This document shows, piece after piece, positions 28,301 to 37,478 of a stretch of DNA of 48,533 nucleotides. A program made the position numbers and the translations under genes. Position 1 is the first letter of the stretch. Every line of letters starts with the position of its first letter. The stretch covers positions 1-48,533 of the forward strand of contig JAGROX010000021.1 of assembly GCA_020440025.1 (NCBI GenBank), given 5' to 3'. The notes beneath the pieces were generated by a model. It searched no databases. It was not told the DNA's origin and saw only the letters and a list, made by a program, of their open reading frames with translations. Origin of the DNA: Verrucomicrobiia bacterium (GTDB lineage: Bacteria; Verrucomicrobiota; Verrucomicrobiia; Verrucomicrobiales; DEV007).

Positions 28301-30246
28301 TTCCCTTGGATTCGGCGGAGGTGGGCCCCCAGAGCTTCGAACGCTTTCGCAATGACTGGAGTTTCGTGCAGGGAGATATCATCGGCCACGGGCGTGGCGG
28401 TATCCTCGCTATGCAGGCATCGGGACAAAGTGAATCCAATTTCTTTCGCGGCGGGTTCCGTCGCATGGTGGGCGTCGGCGTGCCTCACAACGGGAGTCTG
28501 CTCCACACTTATCTGGGTCTGATGGAGGGGCGACTACGCAGCGTGGACTCCGTGGAGCCGACGACACACTACCTGCCGGCGAGCATAGCCCGAGTGGCGC
28601 TTTGGGATGATTTGCGACACCAGGGGGACGACGCAGAAGCCCTTCTCACTCTCGATCCTTTGAGCCCGTTTTTTCAAGAAAAGCCTTTTTCCGGAGTTCC
28701 GAGATCACTGGAATCCTCATTGACAGGACTTCTGCCATTTTCCATTCATCACATCGCCACCCGTATCGACCCGGAACAATCTCTCGTCCTCAAACAACTC
28801 GGACTCGGATTCCGGACTCCCTATCCCTCTGCTGCCACGGGCCTCTACAAATTTGTCGCTACCTCGGACGGTTTGGTTGATCTCGCCAGTCAGACCGCGG
28901 GACTCCGGGACTCGGGAGAAGAAGACTTTTTAACCCTACGTCCCTACAACTCTCGCCTGTCGGAGATCGACTTGGATCACCCGGCTCACGGAGATCCTGC
29001 GATCATCTTCGGTGGAAGCACCACCCAGCTGCAATCACAGGAAATCGCTCGCCGCTCTGTTGAATGGTTGGACCATCCCCTCTCAATTCGAGCCGATGGG
29101 ATCTACCGGGCCCCTAAACCTCTCTCCTCGCAGATTCTCAAAACCATCGAACTCTTGATCAGCCAGCGGACACGCGATACCATCATCGACATACTACCTT
29201 TGCTTTCCTCCGCTAGTTTCAAAGTCGCCTCTTCGAACGAGGGGGCGGCCCCGCTCGCCGTCACGGAGTATCGCTTTGAGATCCAGCCACCCGTTGAAGC
29301 TCCCGTCATGGGTTCCATCAACTGGTTTGCGGAAATCCATGGGCCTGACGGCCCCTCTACGCTTGGCGTCAGTGTCGCTCCAGATGCCGTTGACCCCCTG
29401 AAGGTCACTGTATCCGTTGCCGAAGGACTGGTCGGCGATGTGATGATCTACGTCTCCTATGAAACCACGAATGACCAAATCGTCTATGGCCGACCCGATA
29501 TCGTCGTGTCGCTGCCCCCCGATGGTGAAACGCTGATCGGGATCGATTTGCAACCGGAAACCCTCAACCTACCGATTGGACGATCCATCGAACCCGATAT
29601 CATGGCCGTCTACAGTCAGGGAACTCGACTTCGCCGTGTTGTTGCCGCCACGGATTTGGGTGCCGTATCCAGTTCCAACCCTGCCGTGCTCGACGTCAGC
29701 AACCCGTTGGACTGGCAGGCTCTTGCAGAAGGCACCGCCACGGTGACATTCAGCGCGTTCGGTTTTACCGATACCGCCACCATCACGGTCACGGAGCCTT
29801 TCCCGCGAAAGACACTGCAACAATGGAAGGAAGACCACTATAACACTGAAGAGTTGTTGGATTCTGCGATCACCGGCAACGACGTCGATCGTGATGGCGA
29901 CGGGCTCGACGTTCTCATGGAGTACCTCACTGGAGGGGACGACCAAGAATACGACCTCTCCTTTTTACCTCACCTGAGAATCACCCAGCCATCCGAGCCC
30001 GAACCCGGTCGCAAGGTTTACACCGTCCGTGTTTCCAACACTCTTTTGGGAGTAACGAACTTTGAAATCCGTTCATCCCTCAACCTGACGCAGTGGACGC
30101 CCTTTTTCGACTTCAACAGCGATGCCATTGATCTCTCCGATTCGCGAATCGTCGATTTTCGAGACTTTGGCACCTTCACCGAAGTCGATTTTGCCCCACC
30201 TGCGCTTGGAGATCCTGAGTTCCTCCACTTGGAGGGCAGCCTCTAA
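25324..30246 (+). CDS. Giant modular secreted protein with NxxGxxAF-type repeats, SdrD-B-like, lipase-like and Big2-like domains
   Basis: A 1640-residue extracellular protein. The hydrophobic stretch AARIAAAFIVLASSPARAED at about 45-64 is the signal peptide; the ATG at 25411 may be the true start. Residues about 65-560 carry repeats of the pattern N-x-x-G-x-x-A-F (RRGEIAFLTKV, DDGLLAFVGLI, NNGWIAFSATA, QEGRLHFDSTA), suggesting a beta-propeller. Around 570-800 are two Cna-B/SdrD-B-like domains (FDTDGDGDPTDADSGVPDLTVEL, GPDGVFHFSQVRPGLY). Around 960-1260 is a lipase-like fold whose elbow reads GHGRGG (1021-1026), with Gly in place of Ser. After this come a Big2-like Ig domain (about 1400-1490) and the C-terminal DVDRDGDGLDVLMEYLTGG block. 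It is probably a cell-surface binding protein; hydrolase activity is doubtful. Confidence 0.85.
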   Translation: MSRLRLFLPLRLFQGEVIPDKWRPRVKKGMLASSLEWGWDIPGSKAARIAAAFIVLASSPARAEDLKSLIYYGEDVPGMPGVPITFVSGDTLGPAGHALVSVNFTNPADSMTDSAVVMVAPGGGSAETLLKSGDSVPGGQGVVTSPRGYALSEAGEVLLNVNVDVSGNSRQAWVAGTPGNLATILQRGQSLPDFAPGATASTEIFDEFSIGMNRRGEIAFLTKVYNGSPFGSPIGFGVWKGTSGGMTLELRTGTHYPGMPTGAFLTSIEDVWINDDGLLAFVGLIKDGSNYQSGIWTYQGGAVTPVLLSGNSAVASNMPSGQTWSGSFVIHSFANNGWIAFSATASGNEGGLFVAQGTSVSRVTRDHSSIAGIAPGTGGAEFNIRTTSPGFTATYFKISSSGRAVLTADLVAGTGSPAVNNSNNRGIWIWNGSGLTLLLREGDPAPGYTGGQNLLAIGSARFSQEGRLHFDSTALNSSSTSIWSENDAGGFDITAEMNQTVDNPEAGNSLVDSVAFAVISSVVGAGNSVDGRPTAVNALGGVLIRSSEVNSPRRAFIAVADAGTLNIPGSISGRVRFDTDGDGDPTDADSGVPDLTVELYLDNGQGLSTGPVIAETMTAGDGSFSFGGVNPGDYVMLVSASSDMLAANHIWTLPEGLPAGILAPVTVEPGLASPTVEVLSTNPVDATGIVTEDTNNDTTGDLPLEGATVELVRVSDDQTIATAISGPDGVFHFSQVRPGLYAMRETDLPDYISIEDSEGDPNDNLIFIALTSGVVPPQQEFVDRNDSNFIVSLRGLVAPPDTKTVTQESFGLGLVDPGLPLILRPDYNLLDISPIVAKGLVADGVTPLLIGLKSQIPLSEEKTLEWRVEISGGEIAGGIYPKMKVWESGTFWRPSITPTPESPNTITVSAGPAGRSGFLQIGALQPWDLVFAGQTELRLVLSFHEVGKTLPATSRTILIRRPPIGIISDLGAGEIGAGFRAQLELSRPSEFIVPLDSAEVGPQSFERFRNDWSFVQGDIIGHGRGGILAMQASGQSESNFFRGGFRRMVGVGVPHNGSLLHTYLGLMEGRLRSVDSVEPTTHYLPASIARVALWDDLRHQGDDAEALLTLDPLSPFFQEKPFSGVPRSLESSLTGLLPFSIHHIATRIDPEQSLVLKQLGLGFRTPYPSAATGLYKFVATSDGLVDLASQTAGLRDSGEEDFLTLRPYNSRLSEIDLDHPAHGDPAIIFGGSTTQLQSQEIARRSVEWLDHPLSIRADGIYRAPKPLSSQILKTIELLISQRTRDTIIDILPLLSSASFKVASSNEGAAPLAVTEYRFEIQPPVEAPVMGSINWFAEIHGPDGPSTLGVSVAPDAVDPLKVTVSVAEGLVGDVMIYVSYETTNDQIVYGRPDIVVSLPPDGETLIGIDLQPETLNLPIGRSIEPDIMAVYSQGTRLRRVVAATDLGAVSSSNPAVLDVSNPLDWQALAEGTATVTFSAFGFTDTATITVTEPFPRKTLQQWKEDHYNTEELLDSAITGNDVDRDGDGLDVLMEYLTGGDDQEYDLSFLPHLRITQPSEPEPGRKVYTVRVSNTLLGVTNFEIRSSLNLTQWTPFFDFNSDAIDLSDSRIVDFRDFGTFTEVDFAPPALGDPEFLHLEGSL

Positions 30247-30247
30247 T

Positions 30248-32263
30248 TCAGTCTGCCGCTTCCAGCAATACCTGCCCCGAAAGAATCGGCGAATTGCGAA
30301 GAGTCACCGGAGGATCCGCTGTCGGATTGGCAAGCTGGTTGACTAAAAAATATCCAGTTCCCATCTGCAAGTCAGAGCGAAGGATCCCTAAATAAACCAC
30401 CGGTCGCCGAATCAATTTCCCGGAATCCGGGTCAACATCCTGAAGCAGAAAGCCTCCACGAAACCATCCCGTCCGACGATTAACTGAAAATACCGTGCGA
30501 GCCGGATTTTCAGGAGATCCCGGTTTCGGTACGAGCCCGCGACCACTCGCGTTGGCAGTAAAAATGAGATCCGGGTTTGACGCGGTCTCATTCAGCCCTC
30601 CTTCGGTGAATGAAAGCTGTGCGTTCCCGGTATCTTCAGGAAGCCCAAGGAGAATCTCGCCTCGGCTCGGGGGAAAGTATCTCCCGCCACCGACCAGCTG
30701 ATTGATGGGATCTCCCACGCCAAACCCGTCCCGATAGTTCCGTTGCCGAGGGCTGGACTGTGGATGCTTCAACCAGTTCCACTGACCATCAACTGTGTTG
30801 TCGGAGAAATCGCCGTCATTCCCCGGATCACTCATGATGGCACCACTTCCAATGACAGAACCAGTGTTGCGATACAGAGTGCGAAACAGAAGATACTCGC
30901 CATTCGGTCCCAAGATTCCTGCAGAAGTCAGCGGAGATCCATCAGCCATTTTGCCCATCCAACGGGCATTTCCGCTGCGAAGAACTGTCAGCCCTGAAAA
31001 TCCATTCCCCTGTGGTATTGAAATCTCTCCCTCCAAACTTTGCAGAGGATCCAGATCCATCCAAGTGGTGTAGTAGCCCTCATAGCCTTCGGGCCGGTGA
31101 GTTCGTGGATGCCAGGTTTGGTGAATCCCGTCTACTTGAGTGGTTTCTTCATCGGCTCCGATGATTCCCTCGAAAGTTTCCGTGTCGAGATCAAATGCCA
31201 GATCCACGGAAATCGGGGTTGCCCTGCGTCGATTGATGGTGACCGATGCTGTCGGGTTCAAGGGAACGCCAGAAGCGATTGCCGCATCCAATTCCCCTCG
31301 GAAACCATAGCTGCGCCGTCCGATCACGAGTCGTCCCGTCAATCGTCCGTTTTGGGCAGTCTTCAGTGTCAGTTTTCCACCCAATGCCTCGTTGACGGTC
31401 GACTCTCGTGCCACCAGCCCCTCAAAATTGCCGATGATTTGATCAGGAAGTTCAGCAACGTTCATTTCTACGATCAGCGGGCCGCTGGTGCCGGAGCCGT
31501 TTCGCACCCTGATCTTGAGCTGAAAACTTCCAGCGCGACTCAATCGACCAGAGATCAAACCGGTCCGAGGATCAAGACGCAAGCCAGGGGGCAATCCCTG
31601 AGCGATGAAGCGAGACGGATTCCCCGTTCCCTCCAATTGCAATGAAACCGACTTTCCCACGATCAAGTCAGGACTATCCGCCACCGCGATAAGAGAGGTG
31701 GAGGGCAGAGACGCGGTCAAATCAACGGCCCCGCCCAGAGTTTGATCCAAAACCCCGAGCACATAGCTGCCGCCATCTTCCGGAAGACTGAAATCCATGT
31801 TTCCGATGATTTCCTCCGGCTGATCAGTCCTATAGGTAAGGAAAGTTTCGCCAGCCCTGATTGCGTTGCCCTCGGCGCGTCCCGGAAAGGCGTAGAACAC
31901 CAGTGCCTGCCCTTCAGCCAAACCAAGGGCATCGTAGTCGATCGGTCCCACAAATTCAGCGAACCCACTCCCGGCAGTGAACGGATCACCTGACGTGATC
32001 GGAAAAACGGAAATGATTCGGTCGTTGCTGGCTCCCACTGAACTCCCTGGAGCGAGAACCGTCCCCACCGCCTGCTGGGGGGATTCGAAACCATCGCCTC
32101 CCGTGTCTGCCACGATCACACCCAAGGAATTGCTGGGAATGGGAACAGCACCCAATTGAAATTCGAAAGTCACCGAAGCACGGCTGAACTCTGAAAATCC
32201 GCAAACTGTCAGGATTACCGAAAGGAGAGCGGCTCTTTGTGGGTGGGCGGCAAAAACTTTCAT
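30248..32263 (-). CDS. Secreted protein with putative Ig (He_PIG-like) domain
   Basis: About 671 residues, with a signal peptide beginning at the ATG at 32263 (MKVFAAHPQRAALLSVILTVCGFSEFSRA); an upstream ATG at 32293 adds ten residues. A stretch at about 200-260 (GLPPGLRLDPRTGLISGRLSRAGSFQLKIRVRNGSG) is a clear putative-Ig (He_PIG) unit as found in large bacterial surface proteins. The rest is beta-rich repeats such as NGRLTGRLVIGRRSYGFRGELD and RRTGWFRGGFLLQDVDP. I see no enzymatic motif. The stop is 1 bp from the stop of the giant protein on the other strand, and it is followed upstream by the TIGR02597-type gene in the same direction, so the two may share a transcript. Confidence 0.75.
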   Translation of the reverse strand: MKVFAAHPQRAALLSVILTVCGFSEFSRASVTFEFQLGAVPIPSNSLGVIVADTGGDGFESPQQAVGTVLAPGSSVGASNDRIISVFPITSGDPFTAGSGFAEFVGPIDYDALGLAEGQALVFYAFPGRAEGNAIRAGETFLTYRTDQPEEIIGNMDFSLPEDGGSYVLGVLDQTLGGAVDLTASLPSTSLIAVADSPDLIVGKSVSLQLEGTGNPSRFIAQGLPPGLRLDPRTGLISGRLSRAGSFQLKIRVRNGSGTSGPLIVEMNVAELPDQIIGNFEGLVARESTVNEALGGKLTLKTAQNGRLTGRLVIGRRSYGFRGELDAAIASGVPLNPTASVTINRRRATPISVDLAFDLDTETFEGIIGADEETTQVDGIHQTWHPRTHRPEGYEGYYTTWMDLDPLQSLEGEISIPQGNGFSGLTVLRSGNARWMGKMADGSPLTSAGILGPNGEYLLFRTLYRNTGSVIGSGAIMSDPGNDGDFSDNTVDGQWNWLKHPQSSPRQRNYRDGFGVGDPINQLVGGGRYFPPSRGEILLGLPEDTGNAQLSFTEGGLNETASNPDLIFTANASGRGLVPKPGSPENPARTVFSVNRRTGWFRGGFLLQDVDPDSGKLIRRPVVYLGILRSDLQMGTGYFLVNQLANPTADPPVTLRNSPILSGQVLLEAAD

Positions 32264-32320
32264 TCTGAAAACCGAGTGGCGATTGATACCCATGCGACTA
32301 ATCGAATTATCCTCCGCCTA

Positions 32321-33460
32321 CTAATAGCGAGGGGTGTTTATCCACACTGTTTGCGCTCCATCAGCCGTGGAAACCTTGCGAACCATCAGGCCTGCACCCG
32401 GACCGATTTCAACATCATCGGCGATCGGAAAACTTTGCGACTGATCGCTTTCCACCCATTGCCCGCCCACCCGGAAATAAATCGCTGAGGCCTTCCTATT
32501 GATGGCCGAGGCGGTGTTGTCAAAGACATGGAGCTCGTCCTTTCGGTCTGAAATTGCCGTCGAGGCGCTTTCGGAGAAGGCTGGCGCCTCCAAATCAAGG
32601 TTCCGGAGTTTGACGGGAACCGGTCTCACCGAAGCCAGGTGATTGTCCCGAGGTTGATCGACTGATGTCTTCAAAGGATAGGCCTTGATGTCACTGTCGA
32701 CCTTCTGGAAGGCCACAAAGGTAGTGCTTGCGGCATTGGCAGGGTGGCGAATGACGAAACTTACCCCGGGAGGAATGGTCACCTGATCCGCGTCGGGAAA
32801 TCCGCGAATCGCTTCCTTCCAACCTTGAGCGGTGCGGAAAAATTTCCGGCTGGGGGCCAAATCAATCGAAGCTGATTCACGGTCGAAAAATAATATCTCG
32901 GAACCTCGACCGCTGAGAAGCAAATTGGTTGAGTCATGGATCGTCGAGTCTCCAATCGGGAAAAGGGTCTCTAGAGTCCAGTAAGGAATCACCTCAAAAA
33001 CGTCGCCGATACTCAAATCCGGTAAATTTTGCTGACCCAGTTCGATCTTCAAAGTTGCCTCATCCTGAAATACGATGGGAAAGTGCCACCCGCTTCCCGA
33101 GGAAGCTCCACGGAAAACCAGATAGTGTGGTTCGCTCAAAAAATCCCTGCTCACAAAAATTGGGGAGGCTTCAGGAACCAGCGAAGCGATGGAGCCGGAG
33201 AGATTGGGCAGGGAGGCGAGTTTGCCCTGTTGCACTGGCGTTCGCTGGAAGGGCACTGAAACGATGGTGTCTGAGCCAGGCAAACAAGGAACCGAATAGT
33301 AGCCTACCGAGTCACTGACAAACGCCTCTCCACGCAAATCGCCAGACCCGAGTCCGACTAGGAAAAGGGAAATGCAAATTCCTCCGACCCGGAAACCAAG
33401 TGGATCGGTGGAAAATCGAGAACTTGTTAGGAATCCAATCATGCCGACAATGGTGATCAT
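32321..33460 (-). CDS. TIGR02597-family secreted protein
   Basis: A 379-residue secreted protein. The start at 33460 is supported by a GGGAG Shine-Dalgarno six bases upstream and is followed by a long hydrophobic signal region (FRVGGICISLFLVGLGSG). The core matches the TIGR02597 family, known mainly from Verrucomicrobia: VGYYSVPCLPGSDTIVSVPFQRTPVQQGKLA near the start, YLVFRGASSGSGWHFPIV, FEVIPYWTLETLFP and the ending RVGGQWVESDQSQSFPIADDVEIGPGAGLMVRK. The function is unknown; the family is thought to be cell-surface associated. It lies 57 bp upstream of the Ig-domain gene on the same strand. Confidence 0.85.
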   Translation of the reverse strand: MITIVGMIGFLTSSRFSTDPLGFRVGGICISLFLVGLGSGDLRGEAFVSDSVGYYSVPCLPGSDTIVSVPFQRTPVQQGKLASLPNLSGSIASLVPEASPIFVSRDFLSEPHYLVFRGASSGSGWHFPIVFQDEATLKIELGQQNLPDLSIGDVFEVIPYWTLETLFPIGDSTIHDSTNLLLSGRGSEILFFDRESASIDLAPSRKFFRTAQGWKEAIRGFPDADQVTIPPGVSFVIRHPANAASTTFVAFQKVDSDIKAYPLKTSVDQPRDNHLASVRPVPVKLRNLDLEAPAFSESASTAISDRKDELHVFDNTASAINRKASAIYFRVGGQWVESDQSQSFPIADDVEIGPGAGLMVRKVSTADGAQTVWINTPRY

Positions 33461-33757
33461 CAGGCTCCCGCCTTGACGATTCAAGCTCGGAATGGACAAA
33501 ATGGAACTTTTTTCCCATCGGATTCTGAAGGGGGAAGATGAACAGGAGATTTGTCCGTTATCTCGATGGCCAACTGAATGTTGTGCAAAAGAAGTCAAAG
33601 GAACCACGTCAACTTAACTCCTGAAGTTGGCTTGGGAGCTTGATGACTCACCCGCATCAGCCGTCCCATTCAAGAGGGGTAGGTCGGAGACCTGACAGGG
33701 TTGAATCGAGGAGTGGCTCGACTGGCTCTTGGATTCGACGACAGCGAGAGGCGTTCC
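33461..33757. other. Intergenic region between TIGR02597 gene and pseudogene
   Basis: About 300 bp upstream of the TIGR02597-family gene. A weak hairpin (CAACTT / AAGTTG, 8-base loop, near 33610-33630) is visible. No convincing coding frame, promoter or repeat is seen. Confidence 0.4.
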
Positions 33758-35440
33758 TCATTGCGGGGTCTCTGGGGTAGCGATCTGGATGCCGCCCGTT
33801 TCGCCATCTCCGATAAAGACGCCGGTGATCAGATTCTGCTTTTGGAAGGCGATTGAGAGATAGCGAACTCGTGTGGCTGACTGGGGATCAATCATCCATC
33901 CTCCGACGTAGCCGATTCGCGATCTGGCGGCTCCCGAGATGCGGATATCACTCTGAAAGAGGAATCGATTTCTGGCCGTCCAAGTGATGGGGTGGGTGCC
34001 GGGAGTCAGGGCGAGATTGCCCCCCTGCATGGAGAAATCGGCATTGTCTGCGCTCATCTCCAGCGCTGACAGAATCAGTTCGCCCGATTGAATCGATGGG
34101 GGGAGGTATTTCGATGCGATCACTGGCTGCTGGAGATCGAACCCCTCGGAGTAGCGTCTCTCCATCGCGCGGGCTTCGACCCAGAAATAGTAGGTCTGTT
34201 CTGCCACAGCGGTCATGTCCGAGCAGATGAGGAAAAGGGTCGTTTCAAGGTTCTCGGCAACCTCAGGATCGGACACTTGGGAGCGGTAGATGGTGTAATC
34301 CTGGGCGCCGACCACCGCAGGCCAGGCGAGGAAAATCTCTGTTTCGCGATCGCTACTGGCAGCCACCAGTGAAGGGCTCCCCAAAGGCTACGTGTCCCAT
34401 CTGAGAAGTCCCTGGGGTTCCCAGACTATTGTCCACGTCCTCGGCTAGGACCCAGTAGTGGTAGATCGCTCCCGGACTTGCCGAGAAGTCGTCGAACTGC
34501 GTGGAGGAGGTGTCCCCAATCTCGGAAGCAGAGGCGAAGTGGTTCGTCGTTCCGCGAAACACTCGATAGAGGATTGCCCCATCTGCAGCGCTCCAAGAGA
34601 GGGGCAGCGCCCCCGAGCGCATGGGATAGCCCGATGGCGAAGTTTGGGTTTCCTCGAAGCGGCGGTTCGATGGCCACCATTTCGGGGACGATCGCACCGC
34701 TTCCGGCGAGACCGTCGGTGGCGACTTGTGCCTGTTGGGAGGATCCTTCGAAAAGGGCAGGGTAGTTGCGGCTGTCTATCCAGAGTTCCAGCGCTGCCGG
34801 AAGAGCGCTTGCGACTGCCAGCGGCTTGCATCCCTTGATTCGAGTTTCAATCTGGGACCAATCTCTCCCTTGGTGAGCCATTTCCACCTCGCTTTGAGGC
34901 GGCCCCGGAACTGATGACCACCACATTGGTGATGGGATCTCGAAAAGTCGTTGTCGCCCGGCCATCCCAGAAAAGGCTGTTGGCGTATCCCTCGTTGATC
35001 GCGGACGGCGCGTAGCGGCCAGGTGACCTGGCGCGTCATGCCAAAGTAGTCATCGAGATCGTAGAGGCCATCGCCCCAATTGAGGATGACTCCGGGAGAA
35101 CCGGTGATGTGATCGGAAGTGCCCGAGATTCCATCCGGGCCCGGGTTGGTGGAGATCGCGTCTCCGATTGTCGAGCGAGGATCTGCTCCCCCGGTCACCG
35201 GGTGATGGCAGGTTCCGTAGGAGATGGTTCGACTCGATGAAAGTTGTTCATCCCAAAAGAGCACCTTTCCGAGATTCGTTTTGGCGCGGTGATCGGATTC
35301 CCCGCAGGTGCTGCTGGAGGTAACAGTGGCTGAAGCGGAGGAGGTGGGGGCGGTGGACCTTGAGCGAGCGTCCATTGCAGGGCACCGGCATGAGGCAACC
35401 CGGCGATAGGCAAGAGACGTGTGATAGAAAATTGGGGGCG
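33758..35440 (-). pseudogene. Frameshifted cytochrome c peroxidase-like / fibronectin III protein
   Basis: Recognisable protein pieces lie in order on the minus strand but in changing frames. From 5' to 3': a proline-rich lead and GNPIT (ending about 35285); NLGKVLFWDEQLSSSRTIS..YGTCHHPVTGGADPRS (about 35280-35030), with Tyr replacing the first Cys of the haem motif; GRYAPSAINEGYANSLFWDGRATTTF (about 35020-34905); SEVEMAHQGRDWSQIETR (about 34905-34745); then two fibronectin III-like units, LSWSAADGAILYRVFRGTTN (to about 34390) and AWPAVVGAQDYTIYRSQVSD (to 33758). At least five frame changes are needed, and the second haem half of the peroxidase is missing. In intact relatives this would be a secreted dihaem peroxidase (MauG/CCP family). 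Surrounding genes are clean, so sequencing error is an unlikely explanation for all of it. Confidence 0.8.
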
Positions 35441-35614
35441 TCATGCTGATCACTCTGCCCGGAGAAAATGACAATCGCTTGGGCGCCTCTTTGACAGTTC
35501 CGTCATTTTGGGAAAACCGAGTTGGTTTTCGATTCCTGCCAAGGTTTCGGAGCAATCAAGCGGAGTGGCTGATTCAACAGGGATAGTTTGATGGTTTCAC
35601 AGGGTTGGATGACG

Positions 35615-37393
35615 TTACGGAGTGGTCATCGGCAGTAGATAGCACGCGGCCTCTTGGGCGTTTCGCACATAGAGCCGCTCGCCGATGACCACGGGATGAT
35701 TCCACGTTTTTCCCTCGATCGCCTGGAATCGAGTCAGTTCCGTGTGGGCTTCGGGGGTGGCTCTCAGCAAGACGATTTCACCCTGTTCGGCGGCGATCAG
35801 GAGCAGGCCCGAGGTTTCCAGCAACAAGACCTGACCCTTGCCATAGCGACCGCCTTTCCAGCTTCGCTCGCCGGTTTCGAGATCGATGCAGGTGAAGATG
35901 GAGGCATCGAATCCATAGGCGTGCCCCTCATAAATGACGCAGTCGTTGAAATCGGGTTTCAGGTGGCGTGATGTCCACATCTCTTCACCGGCAAACTTCT
36001 CTCCTTCTTTCGAGATTCTGATTCGTCGGGTACCGATGTTCATTCCGGTGGGTAGGAGGATGGATTCGTCTCCGATGACTGCCGGTTGAATGCTGCGGTA
36101 GGAGTTTGCTAACCAATCGTAATCGAGTCGCGAGACGCCGGATTCGGGATCGAGGAGTTCGATGCCCCGGTTGGTCAACATCAGAACCGTCTCCTCGCCG
36201 AGGATGGTGGTGAGTTGTGGTGAACTGTAGGAGTGATCCCCCGACGCGGCTGACCAGCGGAGGTCTCCCGATTTAATATCGAAGGCAAGAGTGCCTTTGT
36301 CACCAGCACCACCTGCATGGACGATGACCACAGAACCGGTGACCAATGGCGATGAGGAGAATCCCCACTGAGGCGGTTTGCGATCCGCGACTTGTCGAAG
36401 GTCTTGCTTCCAGACGATCTCCCCGGTGGCTGGCGCAAGCCTCATGAGCCAGCCCTCGGTCGACTGAGCAAAGAGTCCTCCCTCGGCAAGGGTGGGGGTT
36501 GCGCGCGGTCCTGGTCCGCCCAACGGATCGAAGAATCGGGACTCGACCCCACTGGCCCAGATTTCCCGTCCGGTGTCGGCGTGATAGCAGACGACGGTTT
36601 CCATCGGGCCCCGTTGTTCCTGGGTGAAAAGGTAGTCGCCCGCCACGGCAAAGGATGACCACCCTGGGCCGACAGGAATCTTCCACAATAGTTCGGGTGG
36701 ATTCGTATCCCAATTGGATGAAATCGCTGGTCCCCGATGAGTAGCGGTACGGTCTGCCCCGCGGAATCCAGGCCACTCGGGATGAGCGACGGCCGCCTCG
36801 ATACTGGCAATCTCGTTCGCAGCGGTCGGAGTCGCGTTGTCGGTGGCACTCTTATCCGCCAGCATGATTTCTTCGGGAGAGGCTGTCCATCGCCAATGGA
36901 GCTTCAGGGCATAGTCGCCTGACATGCCGCTGTTGCGGACAAAGGCGGAAGCGCCGAACCCAAGAAAGGCCAGAAGAAGCGCCAGCCAGGTGCGACGGAA
37001 GGAGAGATTTCGCCGGAAGAGGGTGGCACCGATGGCGAAACCGGCGATTCCCATGGGCCCCATGGGAAACATGAAGCCTGATCCCCGCATGGAGGGATCG
37101 ATAAGTCCGGTGGCAATGATAAAGGTGATGATGACGCCGAAAAAGCCGACGAGTTTTTCCCGACCGGTTGCCCGACTCGCCGTCAGCCACCAGATCAGGA
37201 TGAAGACGCAGCAGCCCATGGGGCCTACCACGGAAGCGATCACCAGAATCAGCGGCTTCTCTTCGAAAAGATTGGGTGACAGGCGAATGATCACCATGAG
37301 GCCCACCAGCATGAGGGCGGGCCAGGTTCGCAAGATTCGCCAATGAACGGCTTTCTTGGGATCTACGGCGGGAAGTTGAGTTTCGGTTTCCAT
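35615..37393 (-). CDS. Membrane-anchored PQQ-like beta-propeller protein
   Basis: A 592-residue fusion. Residues about 20-155 form five transmembrane helices (ILRTWPALMLVGLMVIIRLS, PLILVIASVVGPMGCCVFILIWWL, LVGFFGVIITFIIATGL, MGPMGIAGFAIGATLF, WLALLLAFLGFGAS). From about 215 (WPGFRGADRTATHRGPAI) to the end is a PQQ-like/WD-type propeller with blades marked by DTGREIW, ATGEIVWKQDL, KSGDLRWSAASGD, ESGV and ETGERSW. The propeller is expected on the periplasmic side. Proteins of this type rarely bind PQQ; function is unknown, possibly scaffold or redox partner. It lies 85 bp downstream of the truncated-haemoglobin gene on the same strand and could belong to that operon. Confidence 0.85.
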   Translation of the reverse strand: METETQLPAVDPKKAVHWRILRTWPALMLVGLMVIIRLSPNLFEEKPLILVIASVVGPMGCCVFILIWWLTASRATGREKLVGFFGVIITFIIATGLIDPSMRGSGFMFPMGPMGIAGFAIGATLFRRNLSFRRTWLALLLAFLGFGASAFVRNSGMSGDYALKLHWRWTASPEEIMLADKSATDNATPTAANEIASIEAAVAHPEWPGFRGADRTATHRGPAISSNWDTNPPELLWKIPVGPGWSSFAVAGDYLFTQEQRGPMETVVCYHADTGREIWASGVESRFFDPLGGPGPRATPTLAEGGLFAQSTEGWLMRLAPATGEIVWKQDLRQVADRKPPQWGFSSSPLVTGSVVIVHAGGAGDKGTLAFDIKSGDLRWSAASGDHSYSSPQLTTILGEETVLMLTNRGIELLDPESGVSRLDYDWLANSYRSIQPAVIGDESILLPTGMNIGTRRIRISKEGEKFAGEEMWTSRHLKPDFNDCVIYEGHAYGFDASIFTCIDLETGERSWKGGRYGKGQVLLLETSGLLLIAAEQGEIVLLRATPEAHTELTRFQAIEGKTWNHPVVIGERLYVRNAQEAACYLLPMTTP

Positions 37394-37478
37394 GATGAGG
37401 GGCTCGCTTTTGAAGGAGGAGGTTAGCTCATTTGAGTTGGATTTCCGAATTTTTACGGGGAAGAGCCTCCCTGAATGT

